From Owenia fusiformis (Eukaryota > Annelida > Polychaeta > Sabellida > Oweniidae), in assembly GCA_903813345.2 (NCBI GenBank), contig CAIIXF020000008.1, positions 36,170,867 through 36,234,866 of the forward strand: 64,000 nucleotides of DNA, in the 5' to 3' direction. Positions 1 through 11,300 of this stretch are shown piece after piece. Position 1 is the first letter of the stretch; each line of letters starts with the position of its first letter. The position numbers and the translations under genes are program-made. The notes under the pieces were generated by a model. The model made no database searches. It was not told the DNA's origin and saw nothing but the letters and a program-made list of their open reading frames with translations.

Positions 1-23
1 AACATGTGAACACAAGACCTAAC

Positions 24-112
24 ATTAAAATAACCAGCAAAATGTCACCACCTGCCCTTTGTTACAGACGCCGAACGCCAATTACCGCCCACAAAAAAGT
101 TGGGAGACTATT
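24..112 (-). repeat. Short copy of GTGGTGACAT hairpin-element family
   Basis: On the minus strand this stretch reads from a TTGTTAATAGTCTCC-like start to GGTGGTGACATTTT, matching the outer parts of the longer copies at 20985-21440 and 49443-49585. The internal tandem core is absent. See the finding on this family. Confidence 0.6.
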
Positions 113-505
113 AACAACATGTAACCACTTGAAAATATTGAATTTCATTGTGTAAAATATGAAAGTATCTTTATTTTTCTATGAATAAAGCAGATGACAG
201 AATATACAAGTCATTTCAAGCATAATAAATGTAGGACAATATGTATAATGCTGTGAAAATAGCTGCCTGGAACCCATCCTGAAAATGACGGATTCATGTA
301 TAACTTGATTAACATTCGCTGCACCATTTTAGTCTTTCAGTGATGGTTTCAATTGATTTCCATAACCACATTGACATTAGATGCACCACTTTCTATCAAC
401 ATGATTGGTTATGTAAATGTTGTCATTTGAATTGCTCATGGTAGCTGAACCCTCAATCACCATAGCAACCATAACTTTTTCTAATGTAAAGATTAATGCA
501 CATTA

Positions 506-697
506 AAACCTGTCTAATTCGAACGCCTCTGGGACCAGTCAGTCGAAAGTGTTTAGATTAGGTGATTGTTCACATTTTAAGGTTTTATCAACAAGTAGGT
601 CAATTGAAGATAACAAACTTGGGTCTGAGAAAAAGTGTTCATATTGAGAAGTGTTTGGATTAGAGAGGTGTTTGGATTTACAGGTTTTACTGTAGCA
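506..697. repeat. Short inverted-repeat element, TACAGTAAAACCTG family
   Basis: Left end reads TTAAAACCTGTCTAATTCGA and the right end, read in reverse complement, TACAGTAAAACCTGTAAATC. The pair forms a degenerate terminal inverted repeat about 190 bp apart. Related copies lie at 7503-7665, 22180-22335, 24430-24615, 34670-34866, 38440-38615, 55128-55225, 59596-59720 and 63850-63915, all carrying AAGTGTT, GAGGTGTTCAGATTAGA and similar phrases. TA-flanked ends with this sequence are typical of pogo/Tigger-like Tc1/mariner miniature elements; the family assignment is inferred. Confidence 0.6.
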
Positions 698-1088
698 TAG
701 CATTTGGATAGAAATGACAACTATATATCCTGAAGAAAATTGATTTAAAAAACACTCCTCTTAGAAATTCAGTATTTCAGTAAAACAGGTCTATCTGATA
801 CTAAATACCTCTCTAATCTAAACATCTGTCAATGTTTATTATTTTTTTAATTTGCCACAGACTAATATGTTAAAATGCCTGAAAATGTGAACAACTACCA
901 ATCCAAACACTCTTGGCTGGTACAAGTGGTGTTTGGTGTTATATATGTTTTACTTAAGTGTTACTTTAATTCTTGGACGGCTGGACACAATATATTCATC
1001 ATTAATTTCTGGTACATTTTGTCAATTTTTTCAGAATTGCTGAATATAGTTTTACTGTTTCTAACTTTGCACCTCTTAGTATTACTAA

Positions 1089-1180
1089 CATTGCATTCAT
1101 TCAACTTTGCTTCTCAAAAGAGAGCTTCGTCTTCAGGTAGTTTATAACTCGACTCTGTGCGCAGGGCACACTAACAATAA
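1089..1180. repeat. Dispersed repeat with AAGAGAGTTTCATCTTC motif
   Basis: A segment beginning TTGCATTCATTCAACTTTGC, continuing through AAAGAGAGCTTCGTCTTC and ending CTCTGTGCGCAGGGCACAC. Similar text recurs at 39786-39845 and 45560-45660 (first half) and at 25312-25362 and 49796-49845 (second half). Terminal structure was not found, so the class is unknown. Confidence 0.45.
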
Positions 1181-2139
1181 GTACAAACAATTTCCCCTAT
1201 ACTACCATACTCCCTCCCATATTATAGATGTAATCTTGCATTCAGCCTTTTGACAAAACCCTACCCATTTACCTCCCTGCGGTTGGATGTTGAGAGGTGG
1301 GGCACATGGAATTAGCAAGGCTACAGTGGTTATACTTATCTGAGACCAAACGGTTATTCTGGATTTCTGGAGATTTTGGCGATGTTCAGTTTGGTGTTCT
1401 TTAAATTTTTCTATATTAATTGGGGCATCAAATTGTCAACAAATACAAAATTTAGTAGATTCTAAACAACTGATTTGAAAATTCCAAAATATGAAAAACT
1501 TATCCACAAAATATAGCCAATAAGCTAAATCTAAGCGAATCAAAATGGTCCAATATGAACATACTCGTATATGTGATATGCTGTAAGGATTTCTGAATTA
1601 TTATGTTGATATTATACATGTGCTCCAAGATGTCTCGAGTCTCTTGACTAACATTGAATCAACTTCATTTAGTCACTGAAATTTCATGGTATGCGTAGAA
1701 TTCGTAATAATAGACATGTAGCTTACACTTAGAATGGCACCAAATGACTATGCTGGTATGAGATTCTAAAAGAACGACATCAAAACACTATAGCAATCAA
1801 CATGCCACTACAGCAGTAAAATTTTGGGTGAATTTGGACATCACCTTTGTTAACAAATTAAAGTGTAACGAATGTTACAAAACCCAGACAGTCTAAAACT
1901 GTGGTTATAAAGTTTGTTGTATAGAAATAGTTGAATGCTTTTTCAACAAAAATAGATAGTAAAAAAGTTCACACATCACCTGAGTTGGTTTGAAAACCTG
2001 ATTTGCTAGATTTTAGTCTGAAATTGTACCTATATAGTATATATCTCCATTTTGGGGTTTTCTTGCTGATAAATATTATTTCAAAGCTAAGTGAGCATTG
2101 TTTTAGCCTGTGAACACCCAAAGAGCAGATCAACTGAAT

Positions 2140-2316
2140 TTATACAAATTTTTCATATTTCTCGAGAGGATAGTGCTCTCTGTAATTCGCAACGTGTTCT
2201 TTCATTTCATTGAACTGCTCTTGTAGATGGGGTGGCATGGTGTCGTAAACATCCTCAAACATGTATTCAGGATTTGGTCGGATCCGCTTGTCGGCTTTAT
2301 GGAAGGCATCAAGAAC
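2140..2316 (-). CDS. BCKDHA: BCKDHA exon 9 and stop
   Basis: Fifty-eight codons plus [43 protein letters not shown] and [18 protein letters not shown]. The end [10 protein letters not shown] corresponds to the mammalian C-terminus HYPLDHFDK, so the protein is complete. Confidence 0.97.
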   Translation of the reverse strand, partial: VLDAFHKADKRIRPNPEYMFEDVYDTMPPHLQEQFNEMKEHVANYREHYPLEKYEKFV

Positions 2317-5300
2317 CTGAAAAGAATAAAAATAAGAGGAATTGGTGCAAAAACTAGACAAGACATTAACATGCAAAATATCATCACTTGCCATTTGATG
2401 CAGACCCTGAACGCCGACCACCAAACACAGATTGTGAAGCATCTTCTACAGAAAAGTTGGAGACTACAATAATATGTCATGACTTTTGGTGGTGACATAA
2501 AAGTTGAAGTCAACCCTCAAACAACAAATATTTGCAAATTGAACTGGGAAAATATTCTTGCAAAGCATTTTACAATAAAATTCTTTCATGCCTCTTTTAC
2601 ATTTGTACATGATTTTGAGGAGATTCAGAACTTAGCTATTGTTAGGTTGACTATTGCAAGTCACTATGAATCCGCTAAATTAAAACCTCACCAAAAAAGT
2701 CTTGAATGACTTGCAAGAAAATATCTTAGATGACCAAATCTCAAGTGCATTCTGACCTGATTAAAATACATTAAAACAAGGCACTAACATGACGGTCAAT
2801 TTCTAGCAAGTTGAAAAAAGACCTTTTGACCTTTTTTTGACCTTGTGGAGGTCATTGAAGGTCAAATATCAAGTCAGATTTGAACTTCTGATAACTTGTA
2901 GATGATTTTGAAAAAAATTGGTTAATTTGAAGCAAGTTGAAAAAAGACCCTTTTGACCTTTTTGGACCTTGAAAACATAATAACAATTCAGATACGTTTA
3001 ATTGCTCTCAGTGGTGGCAATGTCATATTTGAAAACATACTTTATGGGGATTCTCAATAAAAATATGGTTTATGCAAGATTCTAATATGATACATGACGT
3101 CACAAAAGCTAGAAAAATTGATTTACTTGTCTATATTGGAGTATGTATGACCACTAAAATTTATAAATGCAAATAGTTGATTTTCTTGTGTGTCAAATTA
3201 GAATCGTAACAAAGACCTCGATTTTATGATTTATGTCAAATACATGACCTCAAATTTTATTCTGCCCATTGCCAAAGACCTCAATCGATACAGGATTTCG
3301 GTCTTTTAACTTTGAACAGAATAAAAATTTCAGTCATATATTACGCCATTTATCATAAAATCTCAGTCTTTATTCCTTAAATAATTCAATAACATCATCC
3401 TGGTTTGCTTTTATTCCTGTTTTATGGGGCTTCATGTTTTTTTTAAATGTTGCTCTGGGTAAATTCTTTCATCTCACCATTTTTCTAGTTTCTTTTTGAT
3501 AAGATTTGTCTGTGTCATCGCACCACCAGCCCTGATTGGTCATATAGTGACGGAGACGGTTGATTGGATTGTCTCTCTCTTCCCACGTCCTTACTTCATC
3601 CGTTGACCTATAGGCGGAGCTGTCGTCTGATGTACTATGGTGACCAACTCTAAGATATAATAAAAAATTTGGATTAATTATAAATCTTGCTATTATTTTG
3701 AAATAGGGCAAAATCTAACAAAAGACTCCCTTTTCATTAAATGTAAGTTAAACTTTACCAAGAATGCTGAAAAAGTATGTTACCAAAGACAATGAATGTG
3801 AATATAATATTAAATATTAACACATTTACATCAGATGTGTACTTTGTGTACATACACCAAAAGGCAAAAATAAGTATTTACAGTTCTATCTAAATTAATT
3901 TTAAAGCGTTTAAAACGTTTGAATCAAAAACATAATCAAATACTAGATTGAACTTTTTCATATTCACAACTTGAGAACCAAATACACTCTTTTTAAAAAT
4001 ATGGAATCTCACATAATTTTTAATTTCAATTATTTACCTTCTAGCATATTAAAAGTTTTAACAAGCATAAAACAGAAGCATGTGTACTAAACTTAAAAAG
4101 CCCTTGGTTACTAAGATTGACAGATACATTGCATATCAGTTAAAGAATTTCTCACAAAAACTCAAACTTGAAAAATAAGAGCACCAAATGTTGTATATAA
4201 GATAGAAATATGCCAAAAACCCTGCAAAATATGAAAAATACTCTGTTGTTCAAGAGTTTAGTTAATACAACATGCCTTTTCATCTTCTTTTCATTATTTT
4301 TAAAATTGCTACCTATATGTCATTGCTTCAATAAGAACTGGTCTATTGTGTCCGACTGCTACTTCCCTGGCTGCCTTAGTAACATTATACACTGCAAAGG
4401 TGTCATTGCCATCAACCCTCACTGATGCCATGCCATAACCGCTGCCTCTAGATGCTACAATAAATCTTACTTTAAACCACATGCTATGCTCTTGTGCAAA
4501 TGTACACCCTCAAAATGCAATCTGATTTTCGACGCCGTTTCAGTGCCGTTTCGGCACCAAATGGACTGACAAGTCCGGTAGCAAATTTTGGTGTCGAAAG
4601 GTTTCGGTGCCAGAACGGTGTCGAAACGGTGCCGGAACAGTACCAGATTTTTTTGATGCCGTAATGGCGTCAAATTATATTGGCTGTGTAATATGACATG
4701 CACATATCCCGCTGGCCCTTGCATAATTTGGTAAGGTAGGGCAAAAGGTGGGGTAGAATAGGGTGGGGTAGAGTAAAGTGGTGGGGTCCATCGGCAGTTA
4801 GATTCAAATAGAGTAGATCAGTACAAGGTCTTACATATGGCCTATTTAATATTGTTCCTAGGAAATATTTAAATCCAATTTCGTAGTGATTTAGGTACAG
4901 CTAAATTAATAATCCAGGTGACAATGAAAGATGGCATCCTGTGTGTATGTTTTAGGTATTATGGGCCTTTACTGAGCCTACATAATATGCAATACATGGA
5001 CAGAGCACTTCATACATCGGGGTCTAAAAGTCAAAACATCACTAATAGAAATCATAGTGAGCATAAAAAGATCATTTAGAAGCATCGAATCAATGGCAAA
5101 ATCTGAATAATTGAAATATTCACACGTGGACATCACATAACGCACTTCCAATTTTATGATCGATGATTTTTTCAATCAAAAAATATTTATATGAATTTAT
5201 CCGATATCTGTTGAACTATGGTATGTATACTTGTGTTAATTGTTAAAATACAAAATAGGTAGGGTAAAGAATATGTAAAAGCTGTTTGATCTTGTCCCAG

Positions 5301-8300
5301 AAGTAATATTTTGTTACTTTTATAGCATAGAATTCCTTTAAGTGAAACAATTATGACACATGTAGGTAGGTGGCATACAGTGCTAGAATTTAAGAGTGGG
5401 CATTCCAGCAAGGGGAAGCAAAGGATAAAGGGATATTGACTTTTGAGTGAATTTTTGTTTTTATTTTCAAAATATCCCAAATGTTCGCTTTTTAATAAAA
5501 ATGATCTGATTTTTTAAACTTTCTTGTCAATGGCAATAATTCTAAAAATTGGACTTTCCTTTTCAATTCTAATAAATTTTGGTACTTCAAATTACTTTCC
5601 CATTTGATCACTTGATATCCCAGACATTATTTCAGACAAAAAATTTGGGTCTGGAACAGATGCCTCTAACATTTACTCTCTATCCGATACTGCCATTTTA
5701 ACGCTAAAAATAAACTGAATTGTGCAATTTTATTGAAATTGATGAAATCACACATAAGCCTAAAAGTCTATACACATTCATGTTCGTGTAGCATTGAAAA
5801 GCTTTGTTTTTTAATTTGAGCTAGATGAAATACATGTATAGTGTTTATAGACATTAGATTTTACCCTGGTGAAGTTCCATGCATTTCAAATTAAACACAC
5901 ATGTCAGTGTTCTCTTAAAAGATTTTTTTTCAAGTGGGTTCAAGATTCTCATTTTCACAATTCAGACCAAAATTGATCAAATTTTTTTATGATTTCTCTC
6001 ATTTTTATGTGGGTGCAGTTGAATTTTCAGGTGGGTACAAGCCTATTTTTAAAATTTCACTGCATCACTACTGTACATGCACTTAAACTTTGTACTGTAT
6101 GTGCGAGTCAATGTGCAGTCAACTCATGACCATGATCCAGGAAGTCTATGAGAAAATGTAACTGAAGACCAAATAAAGATGAGAAACTGAGATGTATGTT
6201 AACATACCTATTCCATCCCCTCTATACTGGTCAGTTGTAGGTGTCGAGATTGCATATCCATTATTGCGGCTGAAATATAACGAATTTGCATTAAGGAGGG
6301 ACATGGTTAATCACAATGCAAGTAAAATGTTACTATTCTAGTATCAACAAGCCTAAAACAAATCTTCGCAAAAATATATACAGAATATCTGATCATTTTG
6401 AGTAATATAATTCTTATCAATGAGTTGGTATCATCAATATCATTCGCTCATTCGTGTTGATATTTGAAAATCTATGACGCAATAAAATGATATCACAAGG
6501 AATGATCTGATATTGGATTTATCCCAGGATTACAAAAACTGAAAAAAGGGAAATTCATTTATCATACGGATGTGCGACTGATAAAAAATATCAGTAACTG
6601 TGCAGTTGATAAACGATACCAGCTATATATGAGGCTGATAAACGATTTTCAGAAAAATATCAAATGTATCTCCATAACATCAGAAATATCACTGGGTGTT
6701 ATTGTACAGATAATACAATAATATTGGATAATATGATTATACTACATTAAATTCTATTGTCTTTCTTTATTGATGTTGCCATGGTTACGTCATGGAAGAT
6801 GATAACATCCACATCGAAGTTGTTAAATATTCAATAAAAGTCAATATGACCTTAGAAATATTTTCTATCAAAATAAAAAGATCAATATGATTTCTGTGAA
6901 GAAAAATGTTTTCATTTGATATTTTTGGCATATTTAATGTTATATGATAACATGATGATCATGTTGTCCATTATCTAACACAACATGAAAACAATCCAGT
7001 AATGTGCTGCCATAATGTTAGTCTTCAATGCAACTGAATGTTGCGAGAGATATCGCAATTCAAGACAATTTACACAATTAGTATGGATTTAATACAATGT
7101 CAAAATTATCACTGGTATTTCACACAGATATCCAATGACAAATTAAATTAAATGTGAAGTATTTGCCATTACAACAATAAATATTTGTTTATAGAATAGA
7201 AGAAGTTAAATCATCTTCACAATACAATCTCTATTTTTCAGATTTTTATTTTGGTTAGTGAGAAAAAAAGAAGTCAGTAATTTTGGAAAAAATGCAACTG
7301 TTACAAGATCTTTAAAAATGAATTTTTACCAAAAGAATATAACAGGGCATTCCAGAGTGGCTGCAAAGTTGAAGGCAGGATGTGCATCTCCCTCTGATGC
7401 TGCCCCATCTCCAAAGTAACATACCACGCAACGTCCATTCTGGGCTCGTTTGAATGCATATGCAGCCCCTGCAGCTGGAAAAATCATGAGTATTCCAATG
7501 TATACAGTTAAACCTGTATCCTCCAAACACTATTAGGACTGGCCAAAAGTGTTCAGATTAACAGGTGTTCACATTTCAAAGTTTTTCTATCACAGATCAA
7601 AATATGGGACTGACAACAGTGTTCTCATTGAGTGGTGTTAGAACATCAGAGGTATCTCAATATACAGATTTTATTCATATGTATAGAGCTACTATAGTTT
7701 GATAAAACTAATTATGCCCAGAAGATAGAAATTACTGAAAAAATTCAAGTCAGTTAAAATTCAAATAAACTCCCAAAAAAGTAAAAGTAAACAATACATG
7801 CATGTATTTGTAAACTGTCCTTGAGGGGTGAACATTTTTTACAATGTTATGAAATTAACAATATTTACCCTGTCCCTAAGAAGTAAACACAAAATTGATC
7901 AAGTACATGTACCCCCAAAAAATAATATTTACCCTGTGGAAACTGTGTACCCAATGGTGAGGACATAGGGACAAAGTTCAACTCCTTAGATCCATAATGC
8001 ACTGGCATACTGCGGCCTTTCAGCATATCATCAGCATTGGAATAACACTGAGACATAGCTTGGTAGGGTGTGTAGCCTCGCCATGTTAACACACCTAGAA
8101 AATAACAAACATGGATCCATAATGCACTGGCATACTGCGGCCTTTCAGCATATCATCAGCATTGGAATAACACTGGGACATAGCCTGGTAGGGTGTGTAG
8201 CCTCGCCATGTTAACACACCTAGAAAATAACAAATTCAAATGAAGCCTCGCCATGTTAACACACCTAGAAATTAACAAATTAAATGTAGCCTTGTCTGAT

Positions 8301-11300
8301 GTTACAACACAATAGAAATTTAAAAACACCAAGAAATAAACAATTAAAGGTAGCTTCGCTGTGTTAACACACATGGAAATTACTAGGAGTTCTGTATTTT
8401 GTTGTAATGATTCAGTCAAGATTGATATTTTTATTTCATATATTTTACAAGTTAGACTACGCTATAATTTTGTATTGAAGCAAGCTCAGACTGTGATAAG
8501 AATTATGGTTAGTCAACATTTGTGGCTATGCGTTGATTAGTCTTGTAATCAACCACATCCTATAAGTGCTCCCACTCCATCTAAAACCTTTATGCATCTA
8601 TAGGGAGTGACAAAATTGTAAGCAAAATGTATAATTAACTTACACTCTATTCCTTACTACCTCAAATCGAATATTCACCAAATGGATTATAAGAAGTTAT
8701 GTTTTGTTTAGCTTGCATATCTGATTCTCTCTTATAATCACGCAATCCAATTAATCCATTGAGAAACCCGTGAGAACAATGCTTGGCTCACCATTAGTCA
8801 ACATATTGTTCCATATAAGGTCATATTGACAGGGAAAATACAAGAGGAGCTCACCCTACCTCAAACAAATATTAAACTGTCTCCCTATTGCATATCTTTT
8901 ACATTCCTATCCCTATTGCATAATAAGTCATGAAGCCAAGCACCATGGAATTTTAATTAATAGGAAAGTGTTTTGTAAAATGTTATACCTGCTTTCCTGT
9001 ATTGACCAAACACCATGGAAGTTTAATGAATAGGAAAGTGTTTTGTAATACCTGCTTTCCTGTATTGACCAAACACCATGGAAGTTTAATAAATAGGAAA
9101 GTGTTTTGTAAAATGTTGTACCTGCTTCCATGTATTGACCAAACACCATGGAAGTTTAATGAATAGGAAAGTGTTTTGTAAAATGTTGTACCTGCTTTCC
9201 TGTATTGACCAAACACCATGGGGTTTAATGAATAGGAAAGTGTTTTGTAAAATGTTGTACCTGCTTCTCTGTATTGCCCAAACACCATGGAAGTTTAATG
9301 AATAGGAAAGTGTTTTGTAAAATGTTATACCTGCTTCCCTGTATTGACCCAACACCATGGAAGTTTAAAGAATGGGAATGTGTTTTGTAAAATGTTGTAC
9401 CTGCTTCCATGTAGTGACCAAACACCATGGAAGTTTAATGAATAGGAAAGTATTTTGTAAAATGTTGTACCTGCTTCCCTGTATTGACCAAACACCAGGT
9501 CATCATCATTCAAAGCTGCAGAGGAACCTGTCTGTGCCCCTTCTTCACCAAAGTTAGTCATGTAGAAAGATATTCTCCCCTGACGCTGGGAGTCGTACAT
9601 TATTTTATCCATTATTTTTAATGTGACCATGTTTTTGTACATCTTCTTCACCTTGTCTTCATCCAGCTAAAACAGAGAAACTTAAATTGTTGTAATTATA
9701 ATTCAAATGCTTTTTCTTGTTATTTCCACATTTTCAAGGAGGGTTGTAAAAGTATTATGTATTAATATAATATTGTCCTTTGGACTTTCTCATAATCAAT
9801 TCTATAAATGCACTATTTATAGGGCACCTAATGGTGGAGCCATTTCCCCGAAAATGAGGCAAAAGAAGGAACTGTCTGAACAAATGCTGTAAATTAATAC
9901 AAGCATGGACCCTTATAGTGGAATGGATTGGTTCAGATGAATGACAGTTTTCATCTGTCTGACAAAGTGAAAAATATTAAGAAATTGAATACATCAAACG
10001 TCAATCAATCCACAAGGACACACATTTGATTTATCAGCAATGAAACAATAGTAACTCTACCTTTGGATCTTGGGACGGATCAAGTATCTTTCCCTTCTTA
10101 TCCATAAGTCTGTAAACAGGCATTGGTTTATCATTCTCTGGAAAGTTAAAGTCCATGTCTAGTGTATATTCAGCAGTCCTTATCCCAGGGTATTGTGGGC
10201 TATCATCTAAGTGAGCCAGACTTGGATCTACACCCGTTGGTTGGCCTTGACCAGAGGACTGACCAAACTAAAAGCAAATCATTCAAAATTAGAATTCCCC
10301 TTTTCATGAACAAATGTCTTGCGATCTGAAACAGATGATCAAATCCTCTGCTACATGTAAGGGCTGGTGTGAAAAAAGTCACTCCACTTCAGGGAAGGAT
10401 CCAACCCACAACCTCCTGATAACACCTTGATCCTTCATCAGCCAGTATTTGAAAATGTCCACCATCAACTTCAGGAAGTATTTCAAATTACATGTACATT
10501 ACGAGCATTACCAAGTGAAGTTACATCCAGCATCTTTGTATAAAAAACTGGATGTACATACCTTGCAATCTCACTTTGGTAATGTACATGGAAATAGTTT
10601 CTGAAGTTGATTGCGGACATTTTGAAATTTTTGAAAAATCGAATCATTAATATTTTAAGGCTATAAATATGGTCGGTCTTTAACATGATATGGTCGGTCT
10701 TTTACACGTTTTCTTCGAACCCTGTTTTGAGGCTACCAATGGAAAACAACGACTGGCCGGTGGTCGGTATTTTTCATAAACCCATTTTTGCACAATTGTT
10801 AAGGTAACGCTTAAGTTAATCAAAAGTACAAAAAAATGGCAGGCATATTTTTTTGACTAAGTCACTAGATTTTGTTTTCTGTTTTCCTTATATGTGAATG
10901 CATTTCCTGACCTAAAAGAGACATGTCAAAGAAAGCTTCACATTTAAACACATTTTTTTAAACGATGAATTGAAGGTGCATGGGTCCCTAAAGCTAGCAT
11001 GGAGACAGTGAAGTGAGGACAACTTTTTAAAATTTCAAGGAGTAGGATTGCAATGGAGACACATTTGTAAGACTCCAAAATTTCCACAAATCATCTTACC
11101 TTACCAAGGAACACTGAAGGAGCATTAAAATGTGTATTTCATACATTGTTAGAGTATAATAAAGCTCAAACCAAAGTAAATTCTAAATATTTCATGTCAA
11201 CCATTTTGTTTGCTTGGACTATTTTCTAGTCCAAAATAATCCTCACTCATGTATCCATTGTTTACATTTGAAAAACATCAATTATGTATCTATCATGATT

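Larger units (their letters stand above)
1..2139. other. 3' flank of BCKDHA, no gene seen
   Basis: AT-rich sequence downstream of the BCKDHA stop. It contains interspersed repeat copies (listed separately at 24-112, 506-697 and 1089-1180) and otherwise unremarkable DNA. The 90-codon ORF at 875-1147 has low-complexity hydrophobic composition and no recognisable family, so it is not called. No unambiguous polyadenylation signal could be assigned for BCKDHA. Confidence 0.6.

Noticed and set aside
8928-9428. Several 67-101-codon minus-strand ORFs repeating VFGQY.EAG
   Set aside because: They read the donor-copying minisatellite in BCKDHA intron 3. Only the 9666-9471 exon is genuine coding sequence.
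10370-10445. Possible tRNA-like B-box (reverse strand GGGTTGGATCC)
   Set aside because: The cytosine and purine positions of the B-box are wrong and no A-box or cloverleaf could be drawn.
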